Shown piece by piece: positions 14,625 through 20,653 of a stretch of DNA of 20,653 nucleotides (positions are counted from its first letter, which is position 1; each line of letters begins with the position of its first letter). The stretch lies in assembly GCA_040755535.1 (NCBI GenBank), contig JBFMAV010000073.1:1-20653 (forward strand), read 5' to 3'. Origin of the DNA: Aquabacter sp040755535. GTDB lineage: Bacteria > Pseudomonadota > Alphaproteobacteria > Rhizobiales > Xanthobacteraceae. The notes below the pieces were generated by a model. That model made no database searches. It had not been told where the DNA came from and saw only the letters and a list, made by a program, of their open reading frames with translations. Both the position numbers and the translations under genes were made by a program.

Positions 14625-16112
14625 ATGAGCATGCCTGATACTGCCGCAGAAGCCTCTGCCGCCAGCGCAACGACCACCGAAGCCTCCATGCTGGATCAGA
14701 TCCTGCAGGAGACGAAGCTGCGTCCCACCGACGAGGGCTATGACGTCGCGCGGCGTGGCGTCGCCGCTTTCGTCTCGGAGCTTCTGAAGCCCACGCGCGG
14801 GGACGAAAAGGTCAACAGCGCCGTGGTCGATCAGATGATCGCCGCCATCGACGCCAAGCTGTCCGCGCAGCTCGACGCCATCTTCCATGCCGACGCCTTC
14901 CAGGAACTCGAATCCGCCTGGCGCGGACTGAAATTCCTCGTGGACCGCACGGATTTCCGCCAGAACATCAAGGTGGAAGTTCTATCGGTCGCAAAATCCG
15001 ACCTGCTGGCGGACTTTGACGACTCGCCCGAAATCGTGCGCTCCGGCCTCTACAAGCACGTCTACACGGCCGAGTACGGCCAGTTCGGCGGCCAACCCAT
15101 CGGCGCGGTGATCACCAATTACGACTTCGGCCCCGGGCCCCAGGACGTGAAGTTGCTGCAATACATGGCCAGCGTCGGGGCCATGTCGCACGCGCCGGTG
15201 ATTGGCGCCGCGTCCACCCAGATGTTCGGCGTGGACAATTTCGAGGAATTGCCGAACCTGAAGGATCTTCAATCCATCTTCGAAGGTCCCAAATACGCCA
15301 AGTGGAACAGCTTCCGCCAGAGCGAGGATGCGCGCTACGTGGGCCTCACCGCCCCGCGCTTCCTGTTGCGCCTGCCCTATGGCCAGGACAGCAACCCTGT
15401 GAAGTCGTTCAATTATTCCGAAGCGTCCTCGGGCGCGACGAAGAATTATCTGTGGGGCAATGCGGCGTTCGCCTTCGCCACCCGCCTCACCGAGAGCTTC
15501 GCCAATTTCCGCTGGTGCCCGAACATCATCGGCCCCCAGTCGGGCGGCGCGGTGGAAAACCTGCCGCTGCACACCTTCGAGTCCATGGGCCAGCTCCAGG
15601 CCAAGATCCCCACCGAGACCCTGATCTCCGACCGGCGCGAATATGAGCTGGCCGAGCAGGGCTTCATCGCACTGACCATGCGCAAGGGAACCGACAACGC
15701 CTCCTTCTTCTCGGCCAATTCGGTCCAGAAGCCGAAATTCTTCGGCAACAGCGAGGAAGGCAAGGCAGCGGAGCTGAACTACAAGCTCGGCACCCAGCTC
15801 CCCTACATGTTCATCATCAATCGCCTGGCGCACTACATCAAAGTGCTTCAGCGCGAGAATATCGGCAGTTGGAAGACCCGCGTGGAGCTTGAGACCGAGC
15901 TCAACAAGTGGATCCGCCAGTATGTGGCCGACCAGGAAAACCCCTCCGCCGAAGTGCGCTCGCGCCGCCCGCTGCGCGCCGCGCAGATCAACGTGGAGGA
16001 TGTGGAAGGCGAACCCGGCTGGTATCGCGTGTCCATGGCGGTCCAGCCGCACTTTAAATATATGGGCGCCGACTTCACGCTGACCCTCAAGGGCAAGCTG
16101 GACAAGGCGTGA
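14625..16112 (+). CDS. tssC: Type VI secretion sheath large subunit TssC
   Basis: The 495-residue TssC (VipB/ImpC/EvpB) is the main sheath protein; contraction of TssBC tubules drives the Hcp tube outward. The sequence shows ELESAWRGLKFLVDRTDF (about 91-108), VLSVAKSDLLADFDDSPEI, GQPIGAVITNYDFG, ARYVGLTAPRFLLRLPYG, the WGNAAFAFATRLTESFANFRWCPNI block, RREYELAEQGFIALTMRKGTDNASFFSANSVQKP, and a C-terminal ELNKWIRQYVADQENPSAEVRSRRPLRAA region. All are family landmarks. GGAGA lies eight bases before the ATG. A strong hairpin follows the gene before tssE. Confidence 0.97.
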   Translation: MSMPDTAAEASAASATTTEASMLDQILQETKLRPTDEGYDVARRGVAAFVSELLKPTRGDEKVNSAVVDQMIAAIDAKLSAQLDAIFHADAFQELESAWRGLKFLVDRTDFRQNIKVEVLSVAKSDLLADFDDSPEIVRSGLYKHVYTAEYGQFGGQPIGAVITNYDFGPGPQDVKLLQYMASVGAMSHAPVIGAASTQMFGVDNFEELPNLKDLQSIFEGPKYAKWNSFRQSEDARYVGLTAPRFLLRLPYGQDSNPVKSFNYSEASSGATKNYLWGNAAFAFATRLTESFANFRWCPNIIGPQSGGAVENLPLHTFESMGQLQAKIPTETLISDRREYELAEQGFIALTMRKGTDNASFFSANSVQKPKFFGNSEEGKAAELNYKLGTQLPYMFIINRLAHYIKVLQRENIGSWKTRVELETELNKWIRQYVADQENPSAEVRSRRPLRAAQINVEDVEGEPGWYRVSMAVQPHFKYMGADFTLTLKGKLDKA

Positions 16113-16120
16113 CCCGCATC

Positions 16121-16143
16121 GGGCGGCGGATCGTCCGCCGCCC
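16121..16143 (+). terminator. Strong hairpin between tssC and tssE
   Basis: GGGCGGCGGA and TCCGCCGCCC form a perfect ten-pair stem with a TCG loop, starting 8 bases after the tssC stop and ending 21 bases before tssE. No T-run follows. It could be a partial terminator or an mRNA 3'-end stabiliser that lets sheath genes be expressed above the baseplate genes. Confidence 0.5.
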
Positions 16144-16164
16144 CTTGCCGCGAGGACCGGCCTG

Positions 16165-16599
16165 ATGGCGAACCGCACCTTGATGGAACGGCTGACCGAG
16201 CCGGACCGCCCCGCCCCGGCGTCCTTGGACGCGGAGGCGACGCGCAAGGCGGATGCGGTGGACATCATGGATTCGGTTCTGCGCAACCTGCGCCATGTGC
16301 TGAACTCCCGCGCGGCCTGCTGCCAGTCCCGCCCGGACTTCGGCATGCCGGACTTCAACGATTTGGCCGGCCGCTTCCCGGACGCGCTCGCGATCATCGC
16401 CTCGGCGGTGCGCGTCCAGATCGAGAAGTTCGAACCGCGCCTGTCCCAGGTCACGGTGCGCCATGTGCCCGACCGATCCAATCCGCTGCGCCTGGCGTTC
16501 CGGATCCACGCCACCTTGAACCTGGAGGAGGGTGGGCAGCGCCTCGCCTTCGATACCGTGCTGAACAACAACGGCTTCGTGAATGTGAGCGACGGCTGA
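16165..16599 (+). CDS. tssE: Type VI secretion baseplate protein TssE
   Basis: The 144-residue TssE belongs to the GPW/gp25 lysozyme-like family, a baseplate wedge part homologous to phage T4 gp25 that joins baseplate to sheath. The gp25-like domain spans about 30-135: DSVLRNLRHVLNSRAACCQSRPDFGMPDFNDL, then IASAVRVQIEKFEPRLSQVTV and LRLAFRIHATLNL. The N-terminal LMERLTEPDR is also common in TssE. GAGGA lies eight bases before the ATG. tssF starts one base after its stop, so the two are likely translationally coupled. Confidence 0.94.
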   Translation: MANRTLMERLTEPDRPAPASLDAEATRKADAVDIMDSVLRNLRHVLNSRAACCQSRPDFGMPDFNDLAGRFPDALAIIASAVRVQIEKFEPRLSQVTVRHVPDRSNPLRLAFRIHATLNLEEGGQRLAFDTVLNNNGFVNVSDG

Positions 16600-16600
16600 C

Positions 16601-18349
16601 ATGGCGCTCAACCGGTACTACCAGGATGAATTGTCGTATCTGCGGGACCTCGGCGATGTGTTCGCGCGGGAAAATCCCAAGCTCGCGGGCTTCCTGTCGC
16701 GCAAGGCCGCGGACCCCGATGTGGAGCGGCTGCTTGAAGGCTTTGCCTTCCTGACCGCGACCCTGCGCCAGCGGCTGGACGATGATCTGCCGGAGATCGT
16801 CCACGACCTGCTCCGCCTGATCTGGCCCGCCTATCTCCAGCCGGTCGCGCCGACCACCACCTTATGCTTCCGCCAGGGACCGGGCGGCGACGGCAGCGCG
16901 ATCGAGGTGCCGCGCGGCACGCAGGTTCGTTCCCAGTCGATCGAAGGCGCCAGCTGCCCGTTCGTCACCTCGTTCCACTTGGACGTGCTGCCCTTCGAGG
17001 TGCGCAATGTGACGTTGGAAAATGCCGGCGCCCAGCCGGAATTGAGTTTCGATCTCGATTGCCTGCCGCAGACCACCTTCGCGGCTCTCGCGGACCATCC
17101 CCTGCGCCTGCATTTTGCGGAATTGGGTGATCCGCGGCAGGCCCGCAATCTCTATCGGGGCATGTTCGCCCATCTGCGGCGCATCCATGTGCGCGCCGGG
17201 GGAACCACCCTGTTCACGCTCGGCCCGAAGGCCATTGTCCCGATCAGCTTCAGCCCGGACGAGGCGGTCTTGGCGCAGCCCCGCAATGGCGTCGAGGGGT
17301 TTCGCCTGCTTCAGGAATATCTGCTGGTGCCGGAAAAATTCCTCTATGGGGAATTGTCGGGTCTGGAGCCCTTGGCCGAGCGGCCGGAGCGCAGCGTGAA
17401 GCTGGTCTTCCAGTTCGAGCGACCGTTTCCCCAGCAGGTGCGCGTCCCGCCCGAGTCCATCCGCCTGAACTGCACCCCGGCAGTCAATCTGTTCCCGGCC
17501 GATGCCAGGCCCCTCAACACCGACGGCGGCAAGACCGAGTATCGCCTTCTGCCGCTGCAAGGCGAGGGATTGAGCATCCACACAGTGGATAGCGTGACGG
17601 GCTATATCCAGGGCTCCTCGGAACGGATCGTCTACGAGCCGTTCGAGTCTTTCCGTCATGATCTGCCCGGCGACCGTGCCGGCAGATCTTATGTTCGCGT
17701 GCGCGCAAGGCCCTCGGTCGCGGGGCGGCGCATCGACCATTACCTGTCCTTTGTGGACCGGCTGGACCGGCGCCAGGTGCCCAAGGCCGAGACAGTCTCG
17801 ATTACCCTCACCTGCTCCAACGGCCGTATTGCAGAGCGCCTGCCCATCGGCGCAGTCTGCCAGCCGGGCACCAATACCCCGAGCGGCGTGCAGTTCGAGA
17901 ACATAGCCCGCGTCTCCAGCGAGATTCCGCCGCCCTTGAGCGACGGGCTGTTGTGGCGGCTCGTGGCGGCGTTGGGCTGTTCGTTCAACTCCATCGCCGA
18001 CGTCACGGCTTTGCGGCAACTCATTTCCACCTTCGATTTCCGTGCTGTTCAGGATGATCAGAGCCGCCGACGACTCGACCTTCTGTTGTCGGGCCTCGAC
18101 CGCTTCGAGAATGCCTCCGGCGACATTTTGGTGCGTGGGATGCCCGTGCGCATCCGCCATTTCACGCTGGTCTGCCAGGAGAGCAAGGTGGGCGGCGATG
18201 CGGAGATGTTCCTGTTCGGGAGCGTGCTGGACAAGGTCCTGTCGGCTTTCGCCACCGTGAACAGCATGCACCAGTTCGCCCTGCGCGGGAGCGAGAGCAA
18301 CATCCGCTATGAATGGCCGCCCCGCCGGGGCGTGAACAATCTGCTATGA
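16601..18349 (+). CDS. tssF: Type VI secretion baseplate protein TssF
   Basis: The 582-residue TssF (VasA/ImpG) forms baseplate wedges with TssG and TssK. The family opening NRYYQDELSYLRDLGDVFARENPKLAGFL is clear, followed by DPDVERLLEGFAFLTATLRQRLDDDLPEIVHDLLRLIWPAYLQPVAP. Later blocks include VPRGTQVRS, FRLLQEYLLVPEKFLYGELSG, the VNLFPADARPLNTDGGKTEYRLLP segment, and the C-terminal FLFGSVLDKVLSAFATVNSMHQFALR. The length is normal. The TGA overlaps the tssG ATG (ATGA). Confidence 0.96.
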   Translation: MALNRYYQDELSYLRDLGDVFARENPKLAGFLSRKAADPDVERLLEGFAFLTATLRQRLDDDLPEIVHDLLRLIWPAYLQPVAPTTTLCFRQGPGGDGSAIEVPRGTQVRSQSIEGASCPFVTSFHLDVLPFEVRNVTLENAGAQPELSFDLDCLPQTTFAALADHPLRLHFAELGDPRQARNLYRGMFAHLRRIHVRAGGTTLFTLGPKAIVPISFSPDEAVLAQPRNGVEGFRLLQEYLLVPEKFLYGELSGLEPLAERPERSVKLVFQFERPFPQQVRVPPESIRLNCTPAVNLFPADARPLNTDGGKTEYRLLPLQGEGLSIHTVDSVTGYIQGSSERIVYEPFESFRHDLPGDRAGRSYVRVRARPSVAGRRIDHYLSFVDRLDRRQVPKAETVSITLTCSNGRIAERLPIGAVCQPGTNTPSGVQFENIARVSSEIPPPLSDGLLWRLVAALGCSFNSIADVTALRQLISTFDFRAVQDDQSRRRLDLLLSGLDRFENASGDILVRGMPVRIRHFTLVCQESKVGGDAEMFLFGSVLDKVLSAFATVNSMHQFALRGSESNIRYEWPPRRGVNNLL

Positions 18350-19446
18350 GCCTCTCTCCGGCCGGCCTCCCCGTATCAGGCCCCCAGCAGATCGCGCCAC
18401 CCGAACCAACTGCGCCGCCTGAAGGCGGCGGCGCGGCGCTACGGGCCGGCGTCCTTGATTCCGCATGGCCGGACCCTGCATGGCTGGAGGAGGCCCACCA
18501 CTGGACTTTCTTCGCGCTGGTCGACCGGCTTGAAGCACGATTTCCGGAGCTCGCCGACGCCGGGGGAACAGCGGATCCCCATCTTGAGCACGTGCGCTTT
18601 CGCGCCAATCCCAGCCTTGGCTATCCGCCGCGCGAGGTTCAGGCGGTCGCTTGGGCGGATGACGCGGCGCGTCTCGACGTGGTCACCAATTTTCTCGGCC
18701 TGTACGGCCCCTCTTCGCCTTTGCCACCGTTCTACACGGAAGAAGTGATCCGCGACCTCGATGCCGGCGGCAGATTTGCTGCCTTTCTGGATTTCTTCAA
18801 TCACCGTCTCACGTCCCTGCTGATCCGCATCCACAGGCACCAGCGGCATTATCTTCAATACAAGGCAGGGGCCTCCGATCCCATATCGCGGGCAGTCGGT
18901 GCCTTGATGGGCCTCATGCCCACGGACAATACGTCCGACCGGTCCACTCTAATGCCCTATGCGGGGCTGCTGAGTTGCCACAGCCTGTCCGCGTCCATCA
19001 TCGGCACCGTCATCTCCCATTGTACGCGGCTTCCGGCACGCATCGAGGAATTCATCCCCCGCACGGTCCTCATTCCTGAGCATCGGCGTACCCGCCTTGG
19101 GGACACTGCGCCAGAACTCGGCGTGGATTTCATCGTGGGTTCGCAGGTTCGCGACGAACTGGGAAAGTTTCGCGTGGTTCTCGGCCCGCTGGACCGAGCG
19201 ACCTTTCTGAGTGCCCTGCCGGATCAGCCACTTTTCAACACCGTGGTCGAACTCGTGGAACTGGCCCTGCGCGATCCCCTGGCTTTCGACATTCACCTGG
19301 AACTGGAACCCGACGCGGCCCCGCCCTTCCGGCTTGGCGAGAGCCGGCTCGGCTGGACCACCTGGCTCGACCCCTCGCAGGATCCCGACTCGGACGAGCA
19401 CCCGTTCGCTGACTTCGCAGCCGACCGTTTCGCCGAGGCGATCTGA
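18346..19446 (+). CDS. tssG: Type VI secretion baseplate protein TssG
   Basis: The 366-residue TssG (VasB/ImpH) is the baseplate partner of TssF. After a Pro/Ala-rich N-terminus of about 45 residues come the family landmarks: HHWTFFALVDRLEARFP, VRFRANPSLGYPPREVQ, NFLGLYGPSSPLPPFYTEEVI, RFAAFLDFFNHRLTSLLIRIHRHQRHYLQY, and a C-terminal RLGWTTWL. The ATG at 18346 overlaps the tssF stop by four bases; a longer frame upstream lies wholly inside tssF and is not needed. A gap of about 250 bases follows, so this is probably the last gene of the first transcription unit. Confidence 0.95.
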   Translation: MSLSPAGLPVSGPQQIAPPEPTAPPEGGGAALRAGVLDSAWPDPAWLEEAHHWTFFALVDRLEARFPELADAGGTADPHLEHVRFRANPSLGYPPREVQAVAWADDAARLDVVTNFLGLYGPSSPLPPFYTEEVIRDLDAGGRFAAFLDFFNHRLTSLLIRIHRHQRHYLQYKAGASDPISRAVGALMGLMPTDNTSDRSTLMPYAGLLSCHSLSASIIGTVISHCTRLPARIEEFIPRTVLIPEHRRTRLGDTAPELGVDFIVGSQVRDELGKFRVVLGPLDRATFLSALPDQPLFNTVVELVELALRDPLAFDIHLELEPDAAPPFRLGESRLGWTTWLDPSQDPDSDEHPFADFAADRFAEAI

Positions 19447-19577
19447 CAGTGGCGACCTGAACCGTCGTTAACCTTATCTGCGCATCGTAATCCCTCTGTC
19501 ACTGTTCGTAACGAAGGTAGCGATCCGAGCCGCGCCGATCCGGGCGGCGGGCTTGCATGCTGCTGCCTCCCATCAGG

Positions 19578-19591
19578 CGCGCTTCGGCGCG
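19578..19591 (+). other. UUCG hairpin in the tssG-tagH gap
   Basis: CGCGC, TTCG, GCGCG forms a five-pair stem with a stable tetraloop, the first of several short inverted repeats in this gap. Others are CGACCGG/CCGGTCG (19610-19635) and GGAGG/CCTCC (19646-19658). Together they suggest a structured leader upstream of tagH or a weak terminator after tssG. Confidence 0.35.
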
Positions 19592-19699
19592 GCGGGGAGG
19601 TGTGAGGAGCGACCGGTATGGGCGGGGTCCGGTCGAAACCTGTGCGGAGGTCCCCTCCATAGCCGGCCGACCGGCACGAGCACCGCGGGGGTGAACGAC

Positions 19700-20653
19700 G
19701 TGGCGTTGAAAGCGAGGCTGACTGTCACCGGCGAGCAGGGGCAGAGCCTTGGGACCCAGAAGTCACACGAGTTCGGATCTGGAGGCGGAGTCATCGGCCG
19801 CTCCGCAACCTGTGATTGGCGCCTGCCGGACCCCACCAACACACTCTCCGCGCGGCACGCCGAAATTCGCTTCACCGGCCAGGGCTTCACCATTGCCGAT
19901 CTGTCCACCAACGGGGTCTATGTGAATGTCACGGACGCCCCGCTCGGCCGTGGCAACAGCGCGCTTCTGGTGTCTGGCGACCTCGTCTATATCGGCCCTT
20001 ATGTAATTCAGGTGGAGGTAGTTCGGGTGGCGGACACTGCGCCCGTGTCCACCGTCGCGGATCCCTTGCCCCCCTCCTTGCCGGGCCGTCCCGTGCCGAG
20101 CCAGCGCATCGCGCCATCGGGACGGGGAGACCTCGGGGCGCCTCGGCCGGGCGCGCGTCCTCCGCTGGATCCGCTCGCCGCCCTTGACGGGGAGGATACG
20201 CTTCAAGAAAGCGACAATCCGTTCAAGGATCTGGGAATCGGCAAGCGCGATCGGGATCGCAGCGATTCCGGACTGCGCTCCGAAGGAGGCCGCCCAGCGG
20301 CCGCACCGATCGCTGGCGGCATTCCCAATTTCGATTTCGGACCCATACCGGCAGCTCCAGCATCCCTGCCGCCATCGGCTCCGTTTGCTCCCGCGCCGCC
20401 TCCCGTGGGGCAAATGCCCCGGACAACGGACAATTTCGCCGAGGTGCCCCCGTCCATTCCGCCAGCAGTGCCCGCCCCGGTGCCGAGCCCGGCAAAGCCG
20501 CTGGACGCTGCGGTGATCCCCCCGGATTTCCTGGACGAATTGTCGGCTCTTATTCCGAGGCTGGCGGAAGGGGCGGCCGAGCGCACGCCGCCCTTGCCGC
20601 CCCCCGTTCAGGCTGCCACCCCGCAGCCGCCCCGCTTCATGCCGCCCCCCCCG
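19700..20653 (+). CDS. tagH: Type VI secretion-associated FHA-domain protein TagH (incomplete at right edge)
   Basis: This frame is open from a GTG to the window end (318 residues visible, no stop). Residues 1-95 form an FHA phosphothreonine-binding domain: GVIGRS (30-35), SARHAEIRF (50-58) and DLSTNGVYVN (67-76), then GDLVYIGPYVIQVEV. The arginine of GRS and the SARH and STNG motifs that contact phosphothreonine are intact. The rest is Pro/Ala-rich and probably disordered, as in TagH/Fha proteins, whose C-terminal TagH domain would lie beyond the window. I chose the GTG at 19700 because a GGGGG lies 8 bases upstream and because it gives the family-like ALKARL opening; GTG at 19691 is an alternative. 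FHA proteins act with Ser/Thr kinase and phosphatase control of type VI firing. Confidence 0.88.
   Translation, partial: MALKARLTVTGEQGQSLGTQKSHEFGSGGGVIGRSATCDWRLPDPTNTLSARHAEIRFTGQGFTIADLSTNGVYVNVTDAPLGRGNSALLVSGDLVYIGPYVIQVEVVRVADTAPVSTVADPLPPSLPGRPVPSQRIAPSGRGDLGAPRPGARPPLDPLAALDGEDTLQESDNPFKDLGIGKRDRDRSDSGLRSEGGRPAAAPIAGGIPNFDFGPIPAAPASLPPSAPFAPAPPPVGQMPRTTDNFAEVPPSIPPAVPAPVPSPAKPLDAAVIPPDFLDELSALIPRLAEGAAERTPPLPPPVQAATPQPPRFMPPPP

Noticed and set aside
16113..16164. A hidden hcp gene between tssC and tssE.
   Set aside because: There are only 52 bases, occupied by a hairpin and a ribosome site, while Hcp needs about 160 codons.
12589..18271. Long antisense reading frames opposite tssA, tssC and tssF (about 470-530 residues each).
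   Set aside because: They mirror well-recognised genes, have low-complexity Arg/Gly/His-rich composition, no recognisable domains and no ribosome sites. They are expected from codon bias in GC-rich DNA.
1..20653. tRNA, rRNA, riboswitch or CRISPR array.
   Set aside because: No cloverleaf-like segment, rRNA-like sequence, known riboswitch core or regularly spaced direct repeats was recognised by eye; a covariance-model scan would be needed to exclude small RNAs.

Overview
The window is GC-rich chromosomal DNA from an alphaproteobacterium. The gene content fits the Hyphomicrobiales: DUF4169 next to an RHH_4 protein, hflK-hflC-DUF2065-degP, serB divergent from miaA, and a roughly 290-residue MsrQ. 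A Xanthobacter/Azorhizobium-like lineage is a guess from gene order, not a demonstrated assignment.

Layout. Positions 1-120 look like foreign DNA, possibly the end of an insertion sequence, and they cut off a TPM-domain (YgcG-like) gene that follows lemA on the minus strand (about 118-1013). Class II fumarase fumC (1181-2572, minus) comes next. A small two-gene unit (DUF4169 and a ribbon-helix-helix protein, 2852-3312, plus) precedes the membrane-protease operon hflK-hflC-DUF2065 (3503-5776), which has a convincing promoter upstream. Three tandem inverted repeats separate that operon from a periplasmic Do-type protease (5971-7455). serB (minus) converges on the protease and diverges from miaA (plus) across a very short control region. 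miaA abuts stop-to-stop a 249-residue membrane protein of unknown function. Further minus-strand genes are an MsrQ-like haem membrane subunit and thymidylate synthase, with a strong palindrome cluster between them.

From about 12391 to the right edge the window is a type VI secretion locus: tssA, tssB, tssC, tssE, tssF and tssG in one tightly packed plus-strand unit, then a 253-base gap and a GTG-started FHA-domain gene (tagH) that runs off the window. TssB and TssC build the contractile sheath, TssA primes and caps it, TssE/F/G are baseplate parts, and an FHA protein usually links the machine to Ser/Thr phosphorylation control. hcp, clpV, vgrG and the membrane-complex genes are not in the window. 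A 10-bp-stem hairpin sits exactly between the sheath genes and the baseplate genes.

No RNA gene and no CRISPR array was recognised. I did not find a clearly new multi-gene system. The best leads are the intergenic hairpins in and around the secretion operon, the uncharacterised membrane protein, the miaA start-site dyad and the truncation at the left edge.
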